Source: Aquibium sp. ELW1220
Lineage (GTDB): Bacteria > Pseudomonadota > Alphaproteobacteria > Rhizobiales > Rhizobiaceae
Reading direction: 5' to 3'
DNA length: 64,000 nucleotides
Assembly (NCBI RefSeq): GCF_030398385.1
Contig: NZ_JAOAOQ010000017.1
Coordinates: 62,001 to 126,000, forward strand
This document shows, piece after piece, positions 47,347-56,772 of this stretch. Position 1 is the first letter of the stretch, and each line of letters starts with the position of its first letter. A model generated the notes under the pieces. It ran no database searches. It was not told where the DNA came from and saw nothing but the letters and a program-made list of their open reading frames with translations. The translations under genes were made by a program, and so were the position numbers.

Positions 47347-48546
47347 GAAGATCGAGGAGAAGCCGCTGCCCGGCTCCAGCCCCTCGCGCATGAAGAAGGC
47401 GCGCAGCGGCGAGAACGTGCCAAGGAGGCCGAGCCCGGCCATCCGCGCCAGCTGGGCGGGCAGCATGTCGGACAAAAGCGAGCGGTTGAGCGCGTGCACG
47501 GCGCCGGTGCGCGCGACGATGTCGGGGCGACGGCGCCGCGAATAGGCGTCGAGGGCCGCCGGCGCGCCGGGATCGGCGGCATGGCGGCCGGCGATCTCGA
47601 CGAGGTCGCGGACGTCGCGGATGCCGAGGTTCAGTCCCTGCGCGCCGATCGGCGGAAAGACGTGCGCCGCCTCGCCGACGAGCGCGATCCGGTCGCGGGC
47701 AAAGCTCACCGGCATCGCCGCCGACAGCGGATAGACCTGCCGGCCCGGCTCCACCGTCACCTTGCCCAGCGCCGACTGCATCCGCTCTTCGACCAGGACG
47801 GAGAGATCCTCGTCGGAGAGCGCAGCCAGTTCCTCCGCTCGCTCCGGCCGCAGCACCCAGACCAGGCTCGACCGCCGGCCCGGCAGCGGCACCTGTGTGA
47901 ACGGTCCGGTTTCGGTGTGAAACTCGGTCGATACGAAGCCGTGCTCGCGCGTGTGGGCGAAATTGAAGACCAGCGCGGCCTGGTCGTAGGCGTGGCGCAG
48001 CACGCGGATGCCGGCGGCCTCGCGCGCCGGCGAATTGCGCCCGTCGGCGGCGACGGCGAGACGGGCAGACACCGGCGCGGCACCATCGGGACGGGCGGTC
48101 ACCGCATCGGCGTCGACCTGCCAGTCGTCGATGACGGCTTTCGTCCAGCCGATCGACGGATGTGTCGCCACGGCGGACTGCAGTTCGCGCGCCAGCACGG
48201 CGTTGGGAACGTTCCAGCCGAAGGCGTCCTCGCCGATCTCGGAGGCGTGGAAGGAGACGGGGCCGGCACGCACGAGCCGCTTCGTCACGTCGACGATGCG
48301 CATGGTGCGCAGCGGTGCGGCTTCGCCGACGACCGCGTCGCGCACGCCGAGCCGGTCGAGGAACGCCATCGAGGGCGCCATGAGCGCCGTGGTCCGCCGG
48401 TCCTGGGCTCCCGCTTCCGGGCCGACCAGCCGGACCTCGAAGCCCGCCTGCGCGAAGGCCAGCGCCGCGATCAGTCCCGCCGGCCCCGCGCCGGCGACGA
48501 TGACGTCCACGCTCTCGGCTGTGCCGATCGAATCGTCAGTGCCCAT
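47317..48546 (-). CDS. UbiH/UbiF-family FAD-dependent monooxygenase
   Basis: A 409-residue flavoprotein hydroxylase of the UbiH/COQ6 family, probably acting in ubiquinone ring hydroxylation. It has the FAD dinucleotide motif VIVAGAGPAGLIAALAFAQAG at the N-terminus, a DG-type motif near AVAADGRNSPAREAAG, and the second FAD motif IALVGEAAHVFPPIGAQGLNLGIRDV. AGGAG precedes the ATG at 48546. The frame stays open another 230 bases upstream, but without family similarity. Annotated in relatives as a UbiH/UbiF or 'UbiH-like' protein; the exact ring position is not predictable from sequence. Confidence 0.87.
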   Translation of the reverse strand: MGTDDSIGTAESVDVIVAGAGPAGLIAALAFAQAGFEVRLVGPEAGAQDRRTTALMAPSMAFLDRLGVRDAVVGEAAPLRTMRIVDVTKRLVRAGPVSFHASEIGEDAFGWNVPNAVLARELQSAVATHPSIGWTKAVIDDWQVDADAVTARPDGAAPVSARLAVAADGRNSPAREAAGIRVLRHAYDQAALVFNFAHTREHGFVSTEFHTETGPFTQVPLPGRRSSLVWVLRPERAEELAALSDEDLSVLVEERMQSALGKVTVEPGRQVYPLSAAMPVSFARDRIALVGEAAHVFPPIGAQGLNLGIRDVRDLVEIAGRHAADPGAPAALDAYSRRRRPDIVARTGAVHALNRSLLSDMLPAQLARMAGLGLLGTFSPLRAFFMREGLEPGSGFSSIFSGARKQVGR

Positions 48547-48827
48547 GTCTCTGCGCTCCTGTCTGCGGCGGATGGCGATGTGGCCATGCACCGTATATGG
48601 CAGCCGGCGGCCGCCAATCAACGCACCGGAATGCGCCAGCCTGACGCATGACCGGACCCGCGGTGGGTGGACGACGCGCTTTCGTGCTCCTTGCGTTTTC
48701 CGCTGCGGTCGTGGAGAAGCGGCTTCAATCGGCTGTGGTCTCCCGGACGGCTGGCGGGATACGGCTTGTGTGGGCGGCAAGGCTGCCTGTAGTGTCCCTT
48801 TGGCCTCGTCAGGGGAGGAGGGTGCGC

Positions 48828-49442
48828 ATGGCGACGGAAAGCTGGACGATGAAGGGAGAGATCGTGCTCTCCTGCAATTGCGCCGTCTTCTGCCCCAGCG
48901 TCCTCTCCCTCGGCAGCCAGATCTCGTCGGAAGGTGCCTGCCAGAAGTGGGCGGGCCTGCGCATCGATTCGGGACATTACGGCGATATCGACCTCTCGGG
49001 CCTCCATGCCGGCTTCGTCATGGACAGTCCCGGCCCCATGAGCCGCGGAAACTGGACGACGGGTCTTTTCGTCGACAGGCGCTCCTCCATCTATGCCACC
49101 AAGGCGCTCCAGAAGATCTTCACCGGCCGCGCGGGCGGCACGACGGCGATGCTGTCCTATCTGGTCGGCCGCTTCGTCGGAGTTGAGCGGGCAGCGATGG
49201 TCTACGAAACGGAAGGCAGGACACGCATCGTCCGGATCGGAAACATCATCGACGGCGCGATTGCGCCGATCCCCGGCAGGGACGGCGTGAACGATACCGT
49301 CATTTCGAACGTCGACTACTGGGTCGGCCCGGACGTCACCGTTGCCCGCGCCGAGCGGAGCCGGATGCGCGCCTTCGGCCGCGACTGGAATTTCGATGGC
49401 CGCTCGGCCGAAATCTGCAAGCTGGACTGGCGCGGACCTTGA
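48828..49442 (+). CDS. DUF1326 domain protein
   Basis: A 204-residue protein of the DUF1326 family, function unknown. It begins WTMKGEIVLSCNCAVFCPSVLS, with the paired cysteines (CNCxxxCPC-like) that mark this family, although the last cysteine is replaced by serine. GGGGAGGAGGG sits just before the ATG. Its stop overlaps the TTG start of phosphatidylcholine synthase, suggesting co-translation. The cysteine motif hints at metal or thiol chemistry, but nothing firmer can be said. Confidence 0.8.
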   Translation: MATESWTMKGEIVLSCNCAVFCPSVLSLGSQISSEGACQKWAGLRIDSGHYGDIDLSGLHAGFVMDSPGPMSRGNWTTGLFVDRRSSIYATKALQKIFTGRAGGTTAMLSYLVGRFVGVERAAMVYETEGRTRIVRIGNIIDGAIAPIPGRDGVNDTVISNVDYWVGPDVTVARAERSRMRAFGRDWNFDGRSAEICKLDWRGP

Positions 49443-50212
49443 AACTGAACAAGAACGTCATCGGCCGGAAGATCGCCGAACGGCTGCCGCTGAACCGCAA
49501 GAAGGTGACGTGGCCGCAGGCGCGTGCCTTCTCCGTGCATCTCCTCACCGCCTCGGGCTCGTTCCTCGCCTTCCTGTCCCTCGTGGCGGCGAGTGAGCAG
49601 CGCTGGACGGCGATGTTCTGGTGGCTGGGCCTTGCCCTCTTCGTCGACGGCATCGACGGCCCGATCGCCCGCAAGCTGCAGGTCAAGACGGTGCTGCCGA
49701 CCTGGTCGGGCGACATGCTCGACAACATCATCGACTACGTCACCTACGTCCTCATCCCCGCCTTCGCGCTCTACCAGCGCGGCTTCATGGGGGAGGGGCT
49801 GTCGTTCCTGTCGGCGGCCATCATCGTAGTGTCGAGCGCCATCTACTATGCCGACACCGGCATGAAGACGAAGGAGAACTTCTTCAAGGGGTTCCCGGTC
49901 GTGTGGAACATGGTGGTGTTCACGCTCTTCGTCATCGAGCCGGGCGAATGGGTGTCGTTCGCCGTCGTCGTCTTCGCCGGCATCCTCACCTTCCTGCCGA
50001 TCAATTTCCTGCATCCCGTGCGCGTCCATCGCCTGCGTGGTCTCAACCTGCCGGTCTTCTTCGTCTGGTGCGGGCTGGCCGTCGTTGCGCTGGTCCAGGG
50101 CATGGAGGCGTCGGCCTGGGTCAGGATCGCCATTGCCGTCACGGGGCTCTATCTGTTCGTGATCGGCGGAATCATGCAACTGTTTCCGAAACTTGGTGCG
50201 AGGAGTTCATAA
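49439..50212 (+). CDS. pcs: Phosphatidylcholine synthase
   Basis: Integral membrane CDP-alcohol phosphotransferase that condenses CDP-diacylglycerol with choline to make phosphatidylcholine in one step. This enzyme is characteristic of rhizobia, brucellae and related bacteria. It is 257 residues with about eight helices; the active-site motif reads DGIDGPIARKLQ...SGDMLDNIIDY, i.e. DGxxxxxAR-x8+-G-x3-D-x3-D. TTG 49439 overlaps the DUF1326 stop; no better start is seen before the amphipathic N-terminus. The host needs external choline. The lipid suits symbiotic or intracellular alphaproteobacteria. Confidence 0.92.
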   Translation: MKLNKNVIGRKIAERLPLNRKKVTWPQARAFSVHLLTASGSFLAFLSLVAASEQRWTAMFWWLGLALFVDGIDGPIARKLQVKTVLPTWSGDMLDNIIDYVTYVLIPAFALYQRGFMGEGLSFLSAAIIVVSSAIYYADTGMKTKENFFKGFPVVWNMVVFTLFVIEPGEWVSFAVVVFAGILTFLPINFLHPVRVHRLRGLNLPVFFVWCGLAVVALVQGMEASAWVRIAIAVTGLYLFVIGGIMQLFPKLGARSS

Positions 50213-50213
50213 T

Positions 50214-51191
50214 ATGCCGAAAGCGGTGCGGATCCATGCGCATGGTGGCCCCGAGGTCCTGACCTACGAGGACGTCGACATCGGCACGCCCGGCGCGGGC
50301 GAGGCGCTGGTGCGCCACACGGCCATCGGCGTGAACTATCTCGACACCTATTTCCGCACCGGCCTCTATCCCGCGCCGAAGGGCCTGCCGCTGACGGCGG
50401 GCAACGAGGCGGCGGGCGTGATCGAGGCGGTGGGGCCTGGTGTCGACTGGCTGAAAGAAGGCGACCGCGTGGCCTATGCCAGCCCCATCGGCGCCTATTG
50501 CGAGGCGCGGGTGATGCCCGTGGCGACGCTGGTCAAGCTTCTGGACACGGTGTCCGACGAGCAGGCCGCCGGCATGATGCTGAAGGGCATGACCGCCGAA
50601 TACCTGCTGCGCCGCACCTTTGCGGTGAAGCCGGGCGACACGATCCTTTATCACGCGGCAGCCGGCGGCGTCGGCCTGCTGGTCGGTCAGTGGGCGAAGC
50701 ACCTCGGCGCCACGGTCATCGGCACGGCGAGCAACGCCGACAAGATCGCGCTGGCGAAGGCGCATGGCTACGACCATGTGATCGACTATTCCTCCAGGGA
50801 CTTCGTGGCGGAGGTGAAGGAGATCACCGGCGGAAAGATGTGCGACGTCGTCTACGACTCCGTCGGCAAGGACACTTTTCCGGCCTCGCTCGATTGCCTG
50901 CGGCCGCGCGGAATGTTCGTCTCGTTCGGCCAGTCGTCGGGGCCGATCCCGCCCGTCAACCTCGGCATCCTGTCGCAGAAGGGCTCGCTCTACGCCACGC
51001 GGCCGACGCTGTTTTCCTATGTCGCCACCCGCGCCGACCTCGATGACTGCGCCAACGCGCTGTTCGACGTCGTCGGCAAGGGCATCGTGACGGTCGAGGT
51101 GAACCAGCGCTATGCGCTGAAGGATGCGGCTCAGGCCCATGCCGACCTCGAGGGCCGAAAGACCACCGGAACGAGCATTCTGCTGCCTTGA
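50214..51191 (+). CDS. NADPH:quinone oxidoreductase (Qor, medium-chain reductase family)
   Basis: A 325-residue zinc-independent medium-chain reductase. The N-terminal catalytic fold is GroES-like (PKAVRIHAHGGPEVLTYEDV; GVNYLDTYFRTGLY), and the Rossmann loop is AAAGGVGLLVGQWAK. The C-terminal TTGTSILLP is a Qor hallmark. It reduces quinones or enones with NADPH. AGGAG lies eight bases before ATG 50214, just two bases after the phosphatidylcholine synthase stop, so the two are probably in one transcript. Confidence 0.92.
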   Translation: MPKAVRIHAHGGPEVLTYEDVDIGTPGAGEALVRHTAIGVNYLDTYFRTGLYPAPKGLPLTAGNEAAGVIEAVGPGVDWLKEGDRVAYASPIGAYCEARVMPVATLVKLLDTVSDEQAAGMMLKGMTAEYLLRRTFAVKPGDTILYHAAAGGVGLLVGQWAKHLGATVIGTASNADKIALAKAHGYDHVIDYSSRDFVAEVKEITGGKMCDVVYDSVGKDTFPASLDCLRPRGMFVSFGQSSGPIPPVNLGILSQKGSLYATRPTLFSYVATRADLDDCANALFDVVGKGIVTVEVNQRYALKDAAQAHADLEGRKTTGTSILLP

Positions 51192-51300
51192 GATTGCGCC
51201 GGATATCGTGAAGCTCTTTCAATTAGCATATCGCTTTGCGTTGCGCCCAGCGCGCGCCTACGATGCGTCAGGGGAAACAAGAACAAACACGGGGTCTGAT

Positions 51301-52860
51301 TTGGCGGGAGGAGAAACCCTTCTCGACGTGCGCGGCCTGACCAAGGTCTTCGGCACGCTCAGGGCGTGCGACGGCGTCGACCTCGACATCGCGCGCGGCG
51401 AGATCCACGCATTGCTGGGCGAGAACGGAGCCGGCAAGTCGACCCTCGTCAAGATGCTGTTCGGATCGCTGGAGCCCAATGCGGGCGAGATCCGCTGGAA
51501 CGGCGAAGCGGTGCGCATCGGCAGCCCGAGCGAGGCCCGCCGCCTCGGCATCGGCATGGTCTTCCAGCATTTCTCGCTGTTCGAGGCGCTGACGGCGGCC
51601 GAAAACATCGCGCTGTCGCTGGACGCCAGGACTCCGATCTCGACTATCGCAGCCAAGGCGCAGGCGCTGTCCTACAGCTACGGCCTGCCGCTCGATCCCT
51701 ACGCGCTCGTCGGCGACCTGTCGGTGGGCGAGCGCCAGCGCATCGAGATCATCCGCTGCCTCCTGCAGACGCCGCAGCTGATCATCCTCGACGAGCCGAC
51801 CTCGGTGCTGACGCCGCAGGAGGCCGACAAGCTGTTCGAGACGCTGGAGCGGCTGCGCTCCGAGGGCAAGTCGATCCTCTACATCTCGCACCGCCTCGAA
51901 GAGGTGAAGCGCATGTGCGACCGCGCCACCGTGCTGCGGCACGGCAAGGTGGTCGGCCATTGCGATCCGCGCCAGGAAACGGCCTCCTCGCTTGCCCGCA
52001 TGATGGTGGGCTCCGAGGTGCATGCCGTCGTCCGCACGGCAGATACCACCGGAAGCGCCGACGTGCTGCTGCGCGTCGACCGGCTGAGCCGCCCGCCCGC
52101 GACGCCGTTCTCCATCCCGCTCCGCGACGTCTCGCTCGAGGTCCGCGCCGGCGAGGTGATCGGCATCGCCGGCGTCGCCGGCAACGGCCAGGGCGAGTTC
52201 TTCGAGGCGATCTCCGGCGAGGTGCTGCAGGACCGCGCCGATGCGGTGACGATCCGCGGCAAGGGTGCCGGCCGCGAGGGCATCACCGGACGTCGGCGCA
52301 TGGGCGCTGCCTTCGTGCCCGAGGAACGCCTCGGCCATGGCGCGGCACCGGCCATGAAGCTGTCGGAGAACCTGCTCCTGTCGCGCCATGCCACCGACCC
52401 CGGCGTCTATGTCGGCGCGCTCGGCGTCATCCGCCATGCCGCCATCGCAGCCACCGCCAAGCGCATCAACCAGATGATGGACGTGCGCAAGAGCGCGGAG
52501 GATCCCGCCGCCAACGCGCTGTCGGGCGGCAACCTGCAGAAGTTCATCATCGGCCGCGAACTCGACCGCCAACCCGCGGTGATGGTGGTCAACCAGCCGA
52601 CCTGGGGCGTCGACGCGGGAGCGGCGGCGCGCATTCGCCAGTCGCTGATCGAGCTCGCGCGATCGGGCTCGGCGGTGCTGGTGATCAGCCAGGACCTCGA
52701 CGAACTGTTCGAGATCTCCGACAGGATCGCCGTGATGCACAATGGCGAGCTGTCGACGCCGATGTCCCGCGCCGAAGCCACCTTCGAGAAGGTCGGGCTC
52801 CTGATGGGCGGCGCCGAGCCCGGCCACGTCCATCACCACGACCCGGCGGAGGTGGCGTGA
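51301..52860 (+). CDS. BMP-type ABC importer ATPase (duplicated ABC domains)
   Basis: A 519-residue ATPase with two ABC modules, as in the simple-sugar/nucleoside (RbsA/YufO) class. The N-terminal module has Walker A GENGAGKST, signature LSVGERQRIEIIR and Walker B LIILDEPTSVLTP. The C-terminal module has a degenerate Walker A (GVAGNGQGE), signature LSGGNLQKFIIGRE and a Walker B ending NQPTWGVD. This asymmetry is normal in the class. TTG 51301 is used, with GGGG about six bases upstream; there is no ATG within the likely N-terminus. First gene of a four-gene operon. Confidence 0.88.
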   Translation: MAGGETLLDVRGLTKVFGTLRACDGVDLDIARGEIHALLGENGAGKSTLVKMLFGSLEPNAGEIRWNGEAVRIGSPSEARRLGIGMVFQHFSLFEALTAAENIALSLDARTPISTIAAKAQALSYSYGLPLDPYALVGDLSVGERQRIEIIRCLLQTPQLIILDEPTSVLTPQEADKLFETLERLRSEGKSILYISHRLEEVKRMCDRATVLRHGKVVGHCDPRQETASSLARMMVGSEVHAVVRTADTTGSADVLLRVDRLSRPPATPFSIPLRDVSLEVRAGEVIGIAGVAGNGQGEFFEAISGEVLQDRADAVTIRGKGAGREGITGRRRMGAAFVPEERLGHGAAPAMKLSENLLLSRHATDPGVYVGALGVIRHAAIAATAKRINQMMDVRKSAEDPAANALSGGNLQKFIIGRELDRQPAVMVVNQPTWGVDAGAAARIRQSLIELARSGSAVLVISQDLDELFEISDRIAVMHNGELSTPMSRAEATFEKVGLLMGGAEPGHVHHHDPAEVA

Positions 52861-53987
52861 TGCGGCTCGAACTGGTCAAGCGGCCACAGCAGTCGGTGCT
52901 TTTTTCCGCGCTCTCGCCCTTCATCGCCTTCGCCCTGATGGTGGTGGCGGGCGGGCTGATCTTCCTCGCCCTCGGCAAGGATCCGGTCGACGGTCTCTAT
53001 GCCTATTTCATCGGCCCGCTGACCGAGGTCTGGTCGCTGCACGAGCTCGCCATCAAGGCGGCGCCGCTGATCCTGATCGCGGTCGGCCTCTCTGTCTGCT
53101 TCCTGTCGTCGAACTGGAACATCGGCGCGGAGGGCCAGTTCACCATCGGCGCCATCGTCGGCTCGGCGATCCCGCTCTACTTCCCCGACCTGCAGAACGC
53201 CGCCGTGCTGCCGATGATGCTCGTCTGCGGCGCGATCGGCGGCGCGGCCTGGGCCGCCATTCCCGCGATCCTCAAGGCGCGCTTCAACACCAACGAGATC
53301 CTGACCTCGCTGATGCTGGTCTACGTCGCGCAGCTGATCCTCGACTGGCTGGTGCGCGGCCCCTGGCGCGACCCCGCCGCCATGAGCTTCCCGCAGGCGC
53401 CGGCCTTCCATTCCTGGGCGATCGTTCCCGAACTGATGCCGATGTCGGGCCGGGCCAACTGGGGCATCGTCTTCGCCGTCATTGCCGCCATCGCCGTCTG
53501 GTTCATGCTGGCGCGCACGCTGAAGGGCTTCGAGGTCAAGGTGATCGGTCAGAGCCCGAGGGCAGGGCGCTTCGGCGGCTTCTCCACCGCGCGCACCATC
53601 GTCTTCGCCTTCCTGGTCTCCGGCGCGCTGGCGGGGCTTGCCGGCATCGTCGAGGTTTCGGGCGCCATTGGCAGGCTGCAGCCGCAGATCTCCCCCGGCT
53701 ACGGCTTCGCCGCCATCATCGTCGCCTTCCTCGGCCGGCTGAACCCGCTCGGCATCGTGGCGGCGGGCTTCGTGCTGGCGCTGTCCTATCTCGGCGGCGA
53801 GGCCGCGCAGATCGAGATCGGCGTCACCGACAAGACCGTGCGCGCCTTCCAGGGCATGCTCCTGTTCTTCGTGCTCGCCTGCGACACGCTGATCCACTAC
53901 CGGGTCCGGCTGGTGCGGCCGGCGCCCGCCGCCGCGCCCGCGGCCGGCCCGACGCCTGCGACGGAGGCCGCCCATGGGCATGGCTGA
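52860..53987 (+). CDS. BMP-type ABC importer permease 1
   Basis: A 375-residue permease of the BPD_transp_2 (LivH/RbsC-like) class with about ten helices. The conserved NWNIGAEGQFTIGAIVGSAIPLY and ARFNTNEILTSLMLVY segments mark nucleoside/BMP-type permeases. The ATG overlaps the ATPase stop by one base (TGATG). An alanine/proline/histidine-rich C-terminal tail (PAPAAAPAAGPTPATEAAHGHG) is cytoplasmic and not conserved-looking. It pairs with the next permease as a heterodimeric channel. Confidence 0.9.
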   Translation: MRLELVKRPQQSVLFSALSPFIAFALMVVAGGLIFLALGKDPVDGLYAYFIGPLTEVWSLHELAIKAAPLILIAVGLSVCFLSSNWNIGAEGQFTIGAIVGSAIPLYFPDLQNAAVLPMMLVCGAIGGAAWAAIPAILKARFNTNEILTSLMLVYVAQLILDWLVRGPWRDPAAMSFPQAPAFHSWAIVPELMPMSGRANWGIVFAVIAAIAVWFMLARTLKGFEVKVIGQSPRAGRFGGFSTARTIVFAFLVSGALAGLAGIVEVSGAIGRLQPQISPGYGFAAIIVAFLGRLNPLGIVAAGFVLALSYLGGEAAQIEIGVTDKTVRAFQGMLLFFVLACDTLIHYRVRLVRPAPAAAPAAGPTPATEAAHGHG

Positions 53988-54948
53988 GGCGATCCTGCTG
54001 ACGATTGCCACGGCGGCGACGCCGCTGCTGCTTGCCGCCATCGGCGAACTCGTGGTCGAGCGCTCCGGCGTGCTCAATCTCGGCGTCGAGGGCATGATGC
54101 TGATGGGCGCCGTGGTGGCCTTCGGCGTGGCGCTCGCCACCGGCAGCGCCTGGATCGGCGTCGTCGCCGGCGCACTGGCCGGCATGGCGTTTTCGCTGCT
54201 CTTCGGCGTGCTGGCGCTGACGCTCGTGACCAACCAGGTCGCCACCGGGCTGGCACTCACCCTCCTCGGCATCGGCCTGTCGGGGATGATCGGCGTGGCC
54301 TTCGTAGGGCAGCCGGGCGTCAAGCTGGAGGCGATCTCCATTCCGGGCCTCACCGAGCTGCCGCTGGTCGGGCGCCTGCTCTTCGGCCAGGACCCGATGT
54401 TCTACATCTCGATCCTGCTCACGGCAGGCGTCATGTGGTTCCTGTTCCGCACGCGGGCCGGGCTGACGCTGCGCTCGGTCGGCGACAGCCATTCCTCGGC
54501 GCATGCGCTCGGCATCAAGGTCATCGCCATCCGCTACATGGCCGTGATGTTCGGCGGCGCCTGCGCGGGCCTTGCCGGCGCGCAGCTGTCGCTCGTCTAC
54601 ACCACGCAGTGGATCGAGAACATGACGGCCGGCCGCGGCTGGATCGCGCTGGCGCTCGTCGTTTTCGCCTCCTGGCGGCCCTGGCGGGTGCTGGCCGGCG
54701 CCTATCTCTTCGGCGCCATCACCATCGCGCAGCTGCACATCCAGGCAACCAACCTCGCCGATCTCGCCGGCCTGCCCGGGCCGCTCTACTGGCTTGCGGG
54801 CGCGGTGAAGTCGGTGCCGTCGCAGTTCCTGTCGGCACTGCCCTATCTGGCTACCGTCGTCGTGCTCGTCCTGATATCGAGGAACAGACGGCTGACGATG
54901 ATGAACACGCCGGCATCGCTCGGACGGCCCTTCGTGCCGGACCGTTGA
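53974..54948 (+). CDS. BMP-type ABC importer permease 2
   Basis: A 324-residue second permease of the same class, with about nine helices. NLGVEGMMLMGAVVAF and TNQVATGLALTLLGIGLSG correspond to the NIGAEGQ and NEIL segments of permease 1, so the two are ancient homologues. It starts 14 bases inside the end of permease 1, in another frame, so expression is tightly coupled. Confidence 0.92.
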   Translation: MGMAEAILLTIATAATPLLLAAIGELVVERSGVLNLGVEGMMLMGAVVAFGVALATGSAWIGVVAGALAGMAFSLLFGVLALTLVTNQVATGLALTLLGIGLSGMIGVAFVGQPGVKLEAISIPGLTELPLVGRLLFGQDPMFYISILLTAGVMWFLFRTRAGLTLRSVGDSHSSAHALGIKVIAIRYMAVMFGGACAGLAGAQLSLVYTTQWIENMTAGRGWIALALVVFASWRPWRVLAGAYLFGAITIAQLHIQATNLADLAGLPGPLYWLAGAVKSVPSQFLSALPYLATVVVLVLISRNRRLTMMNTPASLGRPFVPDR

Positions 54949-54993
54949 CTTCCTGGAAGACGCAAGCATCCGAAACCACAGAGGAAACCAACA

Positions 54994-56070
54994 ATGAAAA
55001 AGACACTTTTCGCACTGGCGGCCACGACGGCGATGCTGGTCGCCGGCGCAGCCTCCGCACAGGACAAGGCCAAGGCCTGCTTCATCTATGTCGGTCCGAT
55101 CGGCGATTTCGGCTGGTCCTATCAGCATCACCAGGGCGCGCTGGAGATGCAGGAGGCGCTCGGCGGCCCCGACAAGGTCGAAATCGCCTATCTCGAGAGC
55201 GTGCCGGAAGGGGCCGACGCCGAGCGCGCCATCGAGCGCTTCGCCCGTTCGGGCTGCGGCATCGTCTTCACCACCTCCTTCGGCTACATGGACGCCACCA
55301 ACAAGGTGGCCGCCAAGTTCCCGGACGTGAAGTTCGAGCACGCCACCGGCTTCAAGCGCGAGCACCCCAACGTCGCGACCTACAATTCGAAGTTCCACGA
55401 GGGCCGCTACGTCCAGGGCGTGATCGCGGCAAAGATGTCTGAAAAGGGCGTCGCCGGCTACATCGCCTCCTTCCCGATCCCGGAAGTGGTGATGGGCATC
55501 AACGCCTTCGTGCTCGGCGCGCAGTCGGTCAACCCGGACTTCAAGGTCAAGGTGGTGTGGGCCAACACGTGGTTCGACCCGGGCAAGGAAGCCGATGCCG
55601 CCAAGGTGCTGATCGACCAGGGCGTCGACATCATCACGCAGCATACCGATTCCACCGCGCCGATGCAGGTGGCGTCCGAGCGCGGCATCAAGGCCTTCGG
55701 CCAGGCCTCCGACATGATCAAGTTCGGCCCCGAGACCCAGCTCACCTCGATCATCGACGATTGGGGTCCGTACTACATCGAGCGCGTCAAGGCGGTCATG
55801 GACGGAACCTGGGAGCAGCACGACATCTGGCACGGCATGAAGGAAGGCCACGTCGTCATGGCGCCCTACACCAACATGCCCGACGACGTGAAGGCGGCGG
55901 CCGCGGAGACCGAGGCGAAGATCAAGTCCGGCGAGTTCAACCCCTTCACCGGCCCGATCATGAAGCAGGACGGCTCGGAATGGCTGAAGGACGGCGAGGT
56001 TGCCGCCGACGGCGTGCTGCTCGGCCTCAACTTCTACGTCGCCGGCGTCGACGACCAGCTGCCGCAGTAA
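54994..56070 (+). CDS. BMP-family substrate-binding lipoprotein/periplasmic protein
   Basis: A 358-residue periplasmic binding protein of the BmpA/PnrA (Med) family with a cleavable signal (KKTLFALAATTAMLVAGAASA). There is no lipobox cysteine at the cleavage site, so it is soluble. Relatives bind purine nucleosides, and alphaproteobacterial members are often linked to purines or their breakdown products. The ligand-pocket region includes GPIGDFGWSYQHHQGA and the late DDWGPYYIERVKAV. Last gene of the importer operon and followed by a strong terminator. No purine gene is adjacent; adenine deaminase is 48 kb away. Confidence 0.9.
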   Translation: MKKTLFALAATTAMLVAGAASAQDKAKACFIYVGPIGDFGWSYQHHQGALEMQEALGGPDKVEIAYLESVPEGADAERAIERFARSGCGIVFTTSFGYMDATNKVAAKFPDVKFEHATGFKREHPNVATYNSKFHEGRYVQGVIAAKMSEKGVAGYIASFPIPEVVMGINAFVLGAQSVNPDFKVKVVWANTWFDPGKEADAAKVLIDQGVDIITQHTDSTAPMQVASERGIKAFGQASDMIKFGPETQLTSIIDDWGPYYIERVKAVMDGTWEQHDIWHGMKEGHVVMAPYTNMPDDVKAAAAETEAKIKSGEFNPFTGPIMKQDGSEWLKDGEVAADGVLLGLNFYVAGVDDQLPQ

Positions 56071-56096
56071 GCACCAGGCACAGCGGAACGAAACGG

Positions 56097-56121
56097 AAAG
56101 GGCGCCCGCCGGGCGCCCTTT
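56097..56121. terminator. Strong intrinsic terminator after the BMP importer
   Basis: Perfect 11-bp stem AAAGGGCGCCC/GGGCGCCCTTT with a GCC loop, running into TTTCTCGTTG. It starts 27 bases after the last stop codon of the operon. The A- and T-rich stem ends let it also work for the convergent DUF3833 gene. Confidence 0.9.
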
Positions 56122-56163
56122 CTCGTTGTGCCTTCCTGAGCAGGCCTGGCCGATTGGCGGCCG

Positions 56164-56667
56164 TCACCGCACGAAGTCGACCCGCACGCGCGCGACCGGG
56201 AGCGGGCCCTTGAAGACGATCGCCGTGTTCGAAAGGCTTCGCCCGTCGGCCGACAGCTGCAGCGTGTCGTAGAAGCGGACGACGTTGCGCTTCTCGCCCG
56301 GATCGAGATCGACGAGATAGTTGAAGTAGGCCTTGTCGCCCGCCAGGACGACCCTGGCTTCGCCGATCACGTCTTCCCGGGTCCCACTGTAGGTGTTCCA
56401 GCCGACCTTCTCGAAGCGCCAGGTCTTGGTGTCCTTTTCGCCGTCGGCGTAGCGGAAGTCCTCGCGAAGCACGAGCACCTTGCCGTCCCAGCGACCGTGC
56501 AGGGCGACGTCGAAGGTCCGCGACGTGCCGGTGATGGCCTTGAAGCTTCCCGTGGCGCTGGTCCGCCCCTTGAAGAACTCCTCCAGCCGCAGATCGCGGG
56601 CCGCCGCCGGGCCGGAAGACAGCAATCCGATCAGGGCGCCCGCAAGCGCCGTCCTGAGCCAAGCCAT
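56164..56667 (-). CDS. DUF3833-family secreted protein
   Basis: A 167-residue protein with a signal peptide (LRTALAGALIGLLSSGPAAA, cleaved after ARA/AAR). It has the DUF3833 pattern: LRLEEFFKGRTSATGSFKAI, FDVALHGRWDGKVLVLREDFRYADGEKDTKTWRF and a beta-rich C-terminus. Other members are often lipoproteins, but no lipobox is seen here. The fold is lipocalin-like and the function is unknown. It stands alone on the minus strand. Confidence 0.82.
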   Translation of the reverse strand: MAWLRTALAGALIGLLSSGPAAARDLRLEEFFKGRTSATGSFKAITGTSRTFDVALHGRWDGKVLVLREDFRYADGEKDTKTWRFEKVGWNTYSGTREDVIGEARVVLAGDKAYFNYLVDLDPGEKRNVVRFYDTLQLSADGRSLSNTAIVFKGPLPVARVRVDFVR

Positions 56668-56772
56668 GAATGCCTCCTGTTCACGGGCATTCTACGCATC
56701 GCCGCCATCCCCGGATCAGGAGCGCCGGAGATGAGGCGGCCCGCGATCTGCCGCAGGAGCGGCGGGGCGTGC

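Noticed and set aside
51192-51300. Candidate sigma-70 promoter in front of the BMP importer
   Set aside because: AT-rich patches are present, but no -35/-10 pair with proper spacing could be identified.
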